The translations under genes were made by a program, and so were the position numbers. A stretch of 43,946 nt of DNA from a virus, in IMG/VR virus record IMGVR_UViG_3300028394_000125, positions 1 to 43,946 of that record. One strand, 5' to 3'. The notes beneath the pieces are model-generated. The model was not told the DNA's origin. It saw only the letters and a program-made list of their open reading frames with translations, and searched no databases. Numbering within the stretch: the first letter of the stretch is position 1; each line of letters starts with the position of its first letter. Of the stretch, positions 39,201 to 43,946 are shown piece by piece.

Positions 39201-42200
39201 ATAGGTTTTTATATTGGCATGCCAATTCAATTTATAGGAGCAGTTACCGGTAACATAACAGTAGAAACTACATACTATATTAAATCATTAGTCGACGGAG
39301 ACAAGTTTACTATATCTGCTAGTATATCAGGTGGTGTGCCAGGTACAGTTGTCTCAATGGTTGGAACATCTTTAGGCGCAGCCGGATTAACTGCCTACGT
39401 AGGTGAAGTAACTAATACAGCAGTAGTTACTATATTCTATCCAGGAATATTAACTGCTACAGCAACTACAAGTACAACTAATGCAATAACAGTACCGTTA
39501 ACTGGCAGTGGTTTAGGAGGAACTAACGGGTTCTATACAAATTTACCGTTATTCTTTGTAGGCAATGTATTTGGTGGTGTTATTGAAAATGAAAGATATT
39601 ATGTTACTACTGTAATAGACAATCAAAGATTTACTATGTCTACAGCAGAAGATCCAGTAATGGTTAGCGTGTATAGTACTGCAGCCAGCACAGACTACAT
39701 AACATGTGACGATACAACCGGACTATCATTTAATGATCCTATTATATTTAATAACATGAGTGTCAGTGGATCTGCTGTAGCAACGTTTGGTAATATAGTA
39801 GATGGTACTATTTATTATGTAAGTGCTATAATTAATGATACTAATTTCCAAATTTCTAGTGTACAAAATGGTGGAACATTTGGCTTAGCTGATCAGGCAG
39901 CAGGTACAGGTACAGGATGTACAGGAACAGATCAAAAAGATATAGTACAATTAACTACCGCTACAGGTACAATGACATGTAATGTTGGATTGCCAGTAAG
40001 TCCTGGTCAAGTTACTGGTCAACAGTTTACATTCTATCCAACTTCAACTTCTACTGTAACTAATCCTGCATATACTCAAGGTAATTTAATTACTCGCACT
40101 ATTAAAAGTGCATTAGCAGACGGCGATTATCTTGCACTAGAATCTGAAACTGGTGGTATTACAAACATTTATGTAAATATGCCAATTAGATTGTCCGCGT
40201 CATATGGTGGATTAAGTACAGGAACAACTTATTGGGTAGTCAACACCGGTACAGTAACTACTGAAGTAATTGAAACTACAGACAACTTAAACGCCTCACC
40301 AAATACATTAATTTCTACTAGCACATCAGGCTTTTATCTTAACATGCCCATAACTTTTACTGGATCTACCTTAGGTGGAACTATTGAAAATACGTTATAT
40401 TTTGTCAAAACATTAGATATTAATGGAACTGATTTTACTATTTCAGACTCATCTGGTGGTGCAGAACTTGCTCTATCTGCAGGTACCGGGTCAATGACTG
40501 CAACTGGTTCATCTTATATTAAAGTATCAGCCACTTTAGGTGGAGGGGTTCTCCCATTATCAAATGCCTCATCAACTACAACATTAACACAATATCCAAC
40601 ATCAAGTCTAACAGTTAATGTAAATTGGGTATTAGGTGGATATAGCGTTGTTATTATTAGTGGGGGCGGAGGTTACGCCATCAATAATACATTTACAGTA
40701 TTAGGTGCTAATTTAAATGGTGCAACTCCTGCAAATAACTTAGTAATGACAGTTAATACTATTGGATCAAATGGTCAAGTAACATCATTAATCAATTCAG
40801 GCACTCCTCCTGAAATAGTTGAACAATATTACTTAAAAGTAATATCAACAACAGAATGTGAAGTATATAGTGATTCATTGTTACAAATCCCAGTAAGTGG
40901 AATTAATTTCCCGTTTACTGCAGGTGACTATGCATTATTACCAGAACCATTCTACTTTAATCAAAGTATTGTCAAGTACAATAATAGAGTTTATCAATGT
41001 ATTATTAGTAATAACGATACAGAGTTTATATTTGGTAAATGGGAAGAATTGCGTAGTGATAGTAGAAAATTAAATGCCCTAGATAGAATTATGGGTTACT
41101 ATCAACCAACTATTAATATGCCTGGGGTAGATTTGACACAATTAGTTGATGGCATTATTTATCCAAATAGTACATATAAAGATAATGCTTTCCCTCCATC
41201 AGAGGAATACACATTAGATACTATCTTACAGGATCAATTGTTTAGTCCGACTGAAGTAGATGTTACTTCTATTGTCTGGGACGGTATTAAATATTTTGCA
41301 CCTTCTAATACACCAACATATTCAGATATTACTAATAGTACAAATGGCACTACATGGCTGTCTAATAAATTAACAAGTCAACCAATTGGTTTATCTGATA
41401 TTGTATATGCTGATACAAAATATGTTATAAGTTCACAAAATAATGCAACTCCTATAGTAGTAAGTTCTGACGGAATTGTTTGGACTACTACAGGATTAGA
41501 AAATGGAACAGTTTCAATAGGTAATACAAGTTTGAATAGTGTTACTTATTTTAATGGCACGTATGTTGCAGTTGGTGATAATATTGTATCTAGTCTTGAC
41601 GCTTATACATGGTTAGAAACATATCGAGTCGCTGATATGATTTTATATGGAGTATCGGCAATATCTATTAATAATTTTGATGGCTTTGTTGCTGTAGGAG
41701 TTGGCCCTGATTATAGTGTTATCCCTACAATAACCAAAAGTGTTATATTAAAAAGCTTAGACGGAATAACATGGACAAATATAACACCTTCGGCATCATA
41801 TGAAAATCTATATGGTGTATCTAGTGGTAATAACACTATTGTAGTTGTTGGAAATAATGGAGCAATCTTTACAAGTATTAACGGTAGTAACTGGAATGAT
41901 ATTAGTACCGGTACTGATAACTTAAGAGATATTACTTATTCTGATAGTCTAGGATTATTTGTTATTGTTGGAGAAGGAGGACGTATTGTAACATCTGATG
42001 GTAGTACATGGTCCGTAGAAATATCAGGTACTACTGAAAACTTAAATAGCGTTATATGGAATAATGATTTAAGTGAATTTATTGCAACAGGCAATAACAA
42101 TGTTATACTTAATAGTACAAATGGAACTGATTGGACAATTAGTAACATATTTATTACTGATCCTACTATATATGACGTTCAAGGAGATGCATTTACTTCA

Positions 42201-43946
42201 GGCTATGGTCCTGAAGAATTAGTACCGGGAGTAGTATCTGATAATCTAACAATGATAGTCACAACTCGTCCGGGAACAGATTGGCCTGTAGCAACTTATC
42301 AACATGTTGGATATAATGTTGTAGCTACCACTATAACTCCACTTAGTGGTCAAGTAATCTTTAGTTTTGATAGATTAGTTTTGATACCGGCACAGTTATC
42401 AGTATTCCAAATTGATGGCACAACTGGTTTAGCCACACGATTATATGATAATGATTCATTTACAATAGATTGGATAATAAAAACAATTACGTTATCAAGT
42501 TCATTGCCTGCAGGTGATTTGATAATGATAGAAGTATATGAAGTTGGTAACGGTGATCAATTAGAAAAATCTAATAGTCAAACTGATCCAATTAGGCTCA
42601 ACGAAGACACTGGATTTAATGAAATAAATCTAAACTGTAACTATAGCGCAACTCGCACCTCTGGATCAGGAGTTATTATACCCGGAACATCACCGGTTAA
42701 TGTGATTGCATCGGAGACAGATAGTACAGAAAATTCTATATTATGTGACGATGTAAGATACTTTACGATAAACGATCAAATCACATTTTATGGAGATGTA
42801 TTTGGTGGTATAGTAGCAGATACTCATTATTATGTTAAAACAGTAAGTAATGTAACAAATAAAATTACAATATCAGAAACTAATCCAGGCGGAGTAGCAG
42901 GTCCTACATTTGTATTAACTAGTGATACAGGTTCAATGGATATTGTAATACAAACTGGAAGTGGTGCCCCTTGGACAGATCCAATAGTCTATCACAATGG
43001 TACTAAACTTATATTAGGACATACTAATAGAATTACACAAACATCCAGTTCAACTAATTCTATTACATGTAATACTACTGATGGTATGGAAGTAGGTGAA
43101 CCAATTGTCTTTAGTGATACTATGTTTGGTAGTGTGATATCTCCACAAACAGTATATTATATTGAATCAATTATTGATGCTAATGAATTTACTATTTCTG
43201 ACACATTGGGAGGTCCTGTATTAGCATTGACTGATGATGCTGGTGGTGCAATTGGAATTACTAATGACTATGCATTTGGCATAGCAAATAATGGAATTTC
43301 AGCAAAAATAATATTTGCGGCACAATATGTTGACACAACCGATTATCTAACTTATACTGTGTTTGGTGAAACTTATCCGGATCAATATGGTTATACTATT
43401 CCCGAACTTAAAACTTTTATTGCAACAGCGGGACAAACTAACTTTAATTTAACAAATTATGTAGGTGGAGATAATCCAACTAATGCTATAGTAGAAATAA
43501 ATGGCGTACGTTTAACATTTACAACAAACCCATTAACTACGGACTATACTATTAATTCATCAACTAACGTATTAACATTGACTACCGGAGCAACAGTAAA
43601 CGATGTTGTTGCAGTTACAAGCTATAATCTAACAGAACGTCAAGATTTTAATACACAGTATGATATAACCGGAGCTACAGTTTCAAATATTATTAATATT
43701 AATAATGAAATTACATCTCCTATTGTAACTACAAACGTAACTGTAGTGTCTAGCACTGGTAATTTATTAACATGTCCTGATACTAGTGGATTCATTGTAG
43801 ATCAAACAATTATATTTAAGGGTATTTCAGTAGGCAATGTACTAACTAATGGTACTGTTTACTATGTTAAATCTGTTACACTACCGTATGATGGTACGTT
43901 CACCATCTCACAAACCTTAGGTGGTTCTACATTTAATCCAGGTAGT
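27285..43946 (+). CDS. Giant baseplate/tail structural protein in the gp7 position (partial, open at right edge)
   Basis: An uninterrupted frame of 5554 codons from ATG 27285 (GAGAG upstream) to the window end, with no stop. It follows gp6, where T4 has gene 7 (1032 residues). N-terminus: MATRIRTLNFLPEIFKTTTN and then YNG-like QYYWLPEGPEAV. Aromatic-rich blocks include NPWSRSNRWFH (about 495) and YWRGIYEYLYDTSTPD, SPWEMLGF, TWWETRYGPAPYT (1335-1380). Residues 2255-2960 form an FG-GAP-type propeller; 4680-4955 an Asp-box-type propeller; an 80-residue module recurs near 2490, 3750-4410 and 5140-5554. GSGY-type and GLTRG-type modules lie near 3670-3750. It likely forms the outer baseplate and may bind host surfaces. 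Relation to gp7 is by position only. Confidence 0.8.
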   Translation, partial: MATRIRTLNFLPEIFKTTTNSQFLNATLDQIVDQPNTKRIQGYIGSRFGYGVNAKNYYVTEPTKTRTDYQLDPGVVFLKKDTSTAQDFISYPGIIDGLELEGALIGDNNRLFTSEFYSWDSFTDLDKIINFNQYYWLPEGPEAVTVSTETVYNATDYIITSTPNGYLVTATGQSQGATNPALTLLRGGTYTFNVNQASDFWIQGMPGITGYDPNQPNVQTRDVLGVNNNGADVGIVTFTVPFKTAQDEYILPGNNRVDLVTTLLYSDVEGVLLSSLTNGIDGITSLDGLTLMFYNNENETTFYTITYTGTLTDPTITLIAGDTIPVEENVTANFGTEYIGRTFYRTTGDVITLIPYLSAILDTLYYQDGTSSNKVGQIRLISSNTTNRIDVLTDIIGKKNYTSPNGVVFTNGLKVIFSGEIYPVSYENIRFYVEGVGTAIQLIPVTDFVAPEPFTQGTYIPFDTTPYDIGNFDVNLYIPVLQDYITIARNSIDKNPWSRSNRWFHIDVINATATYNSNPELATIYATPENKANRPIIEFYPNLRLFDSGVVGKPPIDFIDFRTTDAFNNVTGVAGQENYYPDVEVYTAYTATINELLVAGTSTTIDILASDITGSFQVGQYINDSTNLLPRNSQITTITGTTTLTLTVSWSGSQTVTGGVNSSLIANDIQNDSYSLFDGARIVFAADTNLNVRNKIYVVRLSTLVFGDAPVITLTEAEDGLVLADEQTFVFRGYNYKGMDFHFDGANWQESQQKTTVNQPPLFDVFDNNGISFGDRTVYVGTSFAGNKLFAYGIGSGIDDPVLGFPLIYSSVDNIGDISFDVSLNSASFNYVNGSIPITQKVNTGYVYNYSDLTTSVRQLGWQTAIGSSVQYQIFEFNYFATSPTTTYACDIAKLVDTDSAWPTIQLFVNNKIQYSSAYTVEITATQTIVTFTVPNPEVDTVVEILLLSDQVSETAYYGIPINLNNNPLNEDITTVNVGDVRGQYQSSFYNNPNTTGDVFGSNNYRDLGNMVPYGNKIIQNSASLVLPGAFLRKQNHNLFNALMYNSREYITFKTLLVDTINTTDFSQRLSPSTMLDNALDKITNAKTDSNSFFWSDMLPSKAAYITNTYSFANALDVSIYPLSKIYNFATANYNGVLVYITNTTGVITQLIRGVDYTVSPTSPSLTVTLDLAPGEQITIKEYNQTYGSYVPNTPTKLGLYPSTIPTVILDTAYYQPTYFIVGHDGSYNKLYGDYIDGVLIDFRDQVLLEFEKRIYNNLKLSNAIPIQEYEVLPGFFRDTNYTYDEILQIYTTSFLDWVGQNRINYKTQFYSSNNEFTYNYNQSGNKINQEVILQGYWRGIYEYLYDTSTPDTSPWEMLGFTNQPTWWETRYGPAPYTSDNLVLWNDLAEGIDWNNGNPVVVPSAVRPQLLNVLPVDSAGNLVSPFVSIVGNYSNTSFNRDWVVGDVGPAEFSYRRSSSWPFDLMRILALTKPAEFFNLGIDIDNYKYNEEFGQYLVNDRSHLVISDVEIYGSGTAKTSYINWIVDYEKQVGVDATTNITDLLYNLDVRLVYRLAGFSDKNLLKFYVEKSTANSNNSSLLIPDESYQVLLYDNQPFDKIVYSGVVVQLTNTGYKVYGNSQTNAYFKILAPKINGNYERVSVQGLSVQLAKDYYDTPEVVAYGTEFITVQQVAQFIDGYGRYLASQGVLFDQIESGLTVSWRQMVAEYLYWAQCGWEVGSIVNINPAANLISINKDSYIVQPLTLQRQNFVLNQNLYPIQSVDLSIIRDGTLFTAQPLNQGDTVAYGQFNISNFEHGIVFDNVTLFDDVIYNLITGLRQNRITVRGAKTAEWNGTIDAQGFILNQDNILDWNKTVKYTTGSIVKYKNKYWIALTIIQPKEVFEEREWKQTDYNEIQKGLLPNTSTRSYESTIYYDINRANLENDADLLSFSLIGYRPRDYLALVDLTDITQINVYKNFIKNKGTLNAASAFKGANLPQGGIDYDVYENWAIKSGEFGGVLNSNFVDFKLNQTELTGNPSIVGLTNGISTDGVQQEVPLYSLYNYGRPVTSTDVLPLLPTDTPSALFPDAGYANFNDMRIAAYYYNNLTTSTSPRGVLTPLSQLYVGQYVWLADYRGTWQVMTPVSLGAVVFAKNNLNGTATITFNNPHGLTKYQPFAIVNFNDSLNGYYIVNTVIDLNSVLVNVTVAPSITTITGQGIGFRFQSQRVANPSDIIDLPLLNTEFVKTKVWVDTNNDGDWAVYRKSLNYTYDSELVKDGSETFGSAVAYTDTLGYLIGDSDAGVAYRYSFNVLFDRYDLMQTLTGVASFGTTITYANDIFVVSQPTGTPAVYVYQLVVSITVNELQSLQSAIAAPGGVTEWGKAIAISGDTNWLYISAVTSSTSLVYVYRYSTVTEEYEPSTIIDLALTNSDNFGYSLSTDYYGDTVIIGTPDQNYNASTENWGYTYVYDRTVQNFEAQFTSIPNVPQTFTLAWTPITVTQTATSTDGSTERITVTSSTGFSIGDPVVFSTGTNAGYFAIGETYTITSVGTTNFVAIGAAANTIGQTFVATGVGTGTGTASSTGLLSSGAISANTVYYVLDKPTGDTFRITTSRGSIVPINLTSATGSMTCTIQTTPLLINVNGTIITDNNYAVIDSTLYVYSSLNAGDIINVSGNNFVLAQTLTTENTPKIGVQFGISVDTNTYATEILVGAPFELTSTNQEGAVYRYTNGGGKYGMIIGTTDTDITTTRTILINGYMVTLTAGNATVVANAINQANITNVRSYEQLDILGNPTGKLIISLLDSALASPNDKLNVTVVDTATWAELGINTYTQTQTINDPHGQGTTQFGNVVKFNEFNSFVVSAPTATRYEATTFDSTDDEDYDNDTLFDNNTTQWVDTYANAGAVYMFDYLSVYNESLANCGNFVYAQSVNDINETFGAQPMYGHAVDFNATRVVIGTPNFKPDSVAGQIVTYFNSTGTPDWSVYRSSSPVVDINRIQNIQLYSAITNATLDNLDYIDPLQGKILGSVRQNIDVVSNVDPAGYNSPDNKGSMVWGSAQIGEIWFNTSTTKFVNYHQNDIVYNSKWWGQIFPGSDVTVYSWITSNVPPISYTGPGIPFNTDSFAIEYTLNATGVLTPVYFYWVRNTNIIFTKRGKTLADSIIQSYIASPINSGISYFAPLEQDIFALYNCGDNINANDSVLHIGYSTGTNDDVSNSLYNLIRTNYPDDFLPGLPTTNGADVPQSLYDRMLDSLCGVDESGAVVPDPYLPKPVQYGIYARPRQGFFVDRLLALKNYLGYANEVLAQYPISETRRSLFLYTEGVTNRSTDPVYNTDPTSPYYSINPWTGPIIPFYSTTDYWYYINWWATGYDNNTKSALQVPIYADLATINATAGLIVTVATNGDGKSETYVYTNLGTWERIGLQDGTIEFSSNLWDYATARLGFGDNFFDTTPYDTYPSQETRSIVRALNEEIYTNELLIFRNKSLILLFEFIQSESIESQNYLPWLNKTSFIDVGHTIRELLPLEVFQSDNQDFLAGYINEVKPYHVVIKEFLFKYTGSELYAGTITDFDLPAQYNTEVQQFITPELVYANPSGVNQYLPTDPIWQTSAYSEWFNNYGLGITGVDDYQITVLASYVSLNSPAMAVDNAYGFPINGTILIGDELIGYSNVDRSTNTLSGLTRGVDGTPITAHIPGEIITINLPAVLVLNSGRGYTEPPRVVAYIDTTIYPAPRRAAVLQVVMNLDAILRVDVIDPGDGYAVLPQIIIDPSVSVSFTSDDVNLLSNTISLPSPLLQTGDLIKYTIGTNTTAVGGLDVDQYYYVNVLESTPTFVIALYTTYRDAINDSDRVVLFDTGSGINNALNVSARASCVSTSLPIRENQITLRFDRTTYNSELTEWEGGAFYGSFYAGLYNNSERISSSSIGLQSTAPDIDTILSSAAGAVFEIENVTNVEVIDWSSRTRLVSAINSGTNTITITASDGGASLINSDTITNPTIGFYIGMPIQFIGAVTGNITVETTYYIKSLVDGDKFTISASISGGVPGTVVSMVGTSLGAAGLTAYVGEVTNTAVVTIFYPGILTATATTSTTNAITVPLTGSGLGGTNGFYTNLPLFFVGNVFGGVIENERYYVTTVIDNQRFTMSTAEDPVMVSVYSTAASTDYITCDDTTGLSFNDPIIFNNMSVSGSAVATFGNIVDGTIYYVSAIINDTNFQISSVQNGGTFGLADQAAGTGTGCTGTDQKDIVQLTTATGTMTCNVGLPVSPGQVTGQQFTFYPTSTSTVTNPAYTQGNLITRTIKSALADGDYLALESETGGITNIYVNMPIRLSASYGGLSTGTTYWVVNTGTVTTEVIETTDNLNASPNTLISTSTSGFYLNMPITFTGSTLGGTIENTLYFVKTLDINGTDFTISDSSGGAELALSAGTGSMTATGSSYIKVSATLGGGVLPLSNASSTTTLTQYPTSSLTVNVNWVLGGYSVVIISGGGGYAINNTFTVLGANLNGATPANNLVMTVNTIGSNGQVTSLINSGTPPEIVEQYYLKVISTTECEVYSDSLLQIPVSGINFPFTAGDYALLPEPFYFNQSIVKYNNRVYQCIISNNDTEFIFGKWEELRSDSRKLNALDRIMGYYQPTINMPGVDLTQLVDGIIYPNSTYKDNAFPPSEEYTLDTILQDQLFSPTEVDVTSIVWDGIKYFAPSNTPTYSDITNSTNGTTWLSNKLTSQPIGLSDIVYADTKYVISSQNNATPIVVSSDGIVWTTTGLENGTVSIGNTSLNSVTYFNGTYVAVGDNIVSSLDAYTWLETYRVADMILYGVSAISINNFDGFVAVGVGPDYSVIPTITKSVILKSLDGITWTNITPSASYENLYGVSSGNNTIVVVGNNGAIFTSINGSNWNDISTGTDNLRDITYSDSLGLFVIVGEGGRIVTSDGSTWSVEISGTTENLNSVIWNNDLSEFIATGNNNVILNSTNGTDWTISNIFITDPTIYDVQGDAFTSGYGPEELVPGVVSDNLTMIVTTRPGTDWPVATYQHVGYNVVATTITPLSGQVIFSFDRLVLIPAQLSVFQIDGTTGLATRLYDNDSFTIDWIIKTITLSSSLPAGDLIMIEVYEVGNGDQLEKSNSQTDPIRLNEDTGFNEINLNCNYSATRTSGSGVIIPGTSPVNVIASETDSTENSILCDDVRYFTINDQITFYGDVFGGIVADTHYYVKTVSNVTNKITISETNPGGVAGPTFVLTSDTGSMDIVIQTGSGAPWTDPIVYHNGTKLILGHTNRITQTSSSTNSITCNTTDGMEVGEPIVFSDTMFGSVISPQTVYYIESIIDANEFTISDTLGGPVLALTDDAGGAIGITNDYAFGIANNGISAKIIFAAQYVDTTDYLTYTVFGETYPDQYGYTIPELKTFIATAGQTNFNLTNYVGGDNPTNAIVEINGVRLTFTTNPLTTDYTINSSTNVLTLTTGATVNDVVAVTSYNLTERQDFNTQYDITGATVSNIININNEITSPIVTTNVTVVSSTGNLLTCPDTSGFIVDQTIIFKGISVGNVLTNGTVYYVKSVTLPYDGTFTISQTLGGSTFNPGS
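34040..36170 (+). repeat. FG-GAP-type seven-blade propeller inside the giant protein
   Basis: Seven repeats with FG/WG/YG at the start and a hydrophobic strand ending in G or A-P and VYxY: FGSAVAYTDTLGYLIG (34061), FGTTITYANDIFVVS (34200), WGKAIAISGDTNWLYIS (34353), FGYSLSTDYYGDTVIIGTP (34515), FGISVDTNTYATEILVGAP (35299), FGNVVKFNEFNSFVVSAP (35759) and YGHAVDFNATRVVIGTP (36045). Spacing is about 45-55 residues for the first four; blades 4-5 and 5-6 are separated by large insertions. The pattern matches integrin-alpha-like FG-GAP repeats. Confidence 0.7.
38530..40510 (+). repeat. Cluster of about six 80-residue beta modules
   Basis: Imperfect protein-level repeats with the outline x-G-x(6)-P-I-x-F-x-G-x-x-x-G-G-x-I-x-N-x-x-Y-Y-V-x(4)-D-x-x-x-F-T-I-S, often ending in GSM or GTM plus T/C. 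Copies start near 38560, 39170, 39465, 39685, 40120 and 40280. Examples are YYIKSLVDGDKFTIS, YYVTTVIDNQRFTMS and YFVKTLDINGTDFTIS. Confidence 0.65.
41330..42150 (+). repeat. Asp-box-type seven-blade propeller inside the giant protein
   Basis: Seven repeats of about 40 residues with S-x-[DN]-[GA]-x-x-W: STNGTTW, SSDGIVW, SLDAYTW, SLDGITW, SINGSNW, TSDGSTW and STNGTDW, at about 41337, 41464, 41592, 41757, 41877, 41995 and 42115. Between them are strands such as LNSVTYFNGTYVAVG and LRDITYSDSLGLFVIVG. The pattern is that of sialidase/BNR-like propellers. Confidence 0.72.
42690..43946 (+). repeat. Second cluster of the 80-residue beta module (three copies)
   Basis: Copies near 42700, 43050 and 43745 with the same outline as the 38530-40510 cluster, for example YYVKTVSNVTNKITIS, YYIESIIDANEFTIS and YYVKSVTLPYDGTFTIS. 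The last copy is cut by the window edge. Between copies two and three lies a different beta domain (TAGQTNFNLTNYVGG; AIVEINGVRLTF). Confidence 0.65.

Noticed and set aside
1-43946. CRISPR array, insertion sequence or integrase/attachment site
   Set aside because: No regularly spaced direct repeats, transposase or recombinase motifs were seen; the repeats found are within coding sequence.

Overview
The window is a contiguous piece of a large T4-superfamily contractile-tailed phage (myovirus). It carries the T4-type head-assembly block, the T4 recombination genes 46 and 47, a gp55-type late sigma factor, and baseplate genes 53, 5, 25 and 6 in recognisable form. The low-GC sequence, acidic marine-type prohead core protein and very large repeat-rich baseplate proteins resemble uncultured aquatic relatives of cyanophage and pelagiphage T4-like viruses. 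No gene here fixes the host; a Gram-negative bacterium is likely from the baseplate type and the carried peptidoglycan hydrolase.

Layout. Positions 1-5524 (minus strand) read portal gp20, a small unknown, acidic prohead core protein, prohead protease gp21, scaffold gp22 and major capsid gp23 (cut by the left edge), the same order as T4 20-67-68-21-22-23. Positions 5552-8227 (minus) hold a tape-measure protein with an embedded M15-type peptidase. Divergent from it is gp26 (8324-9148, plus), followed by a small reading frame in the -1 frame. The two are joined by a textbook frameshift signal: slippery TTTTTTC, a 7-nt spacer and a 9-bp stem. A hairpin-dense non-coding stretch (9373-9877) separates this from a minus-strand block: gp55, gp47, gp46 and a PD-(D/E)XK nuclease. 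From 14634 to the right edge the plus strand encodes the baseplate: a gp48/gp54-like tube-baseplate protein, gp53, a probable gp27-type hub protein, a gp5-type spike, gp25, gp6, and a giant protein of at least 5554 codons that is still open at the window end.

How it works together. gp55 would programme transcription of the head and baseplate operons, and short TAAATA motifs lie 17-43 nt upstream of several of their first genes. gp46/gp47 and the nuclease fit recombination-dependent replication and DNA processing. gp21 would process the core and capsid proteins. The tape measure carries the cell-wall hydrolase domain, while the gp5-like spike has no lysozyme domain visible and instead has a long Ala/Gly-rich extension. 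Nearly every baseplate protein is much larger than its T4 counterpart. The giant last protein contains an FG-GAP-type seven-bladed propeller, an Asp-box-type seven-bladed propeller and about ten copies of an 80-residue module.

Most notable points: the candidate programmed -1 frameshift in gp26, the giant multi-propeller protein, the inflated baseplate, and the hairpin array at 9373-9877.
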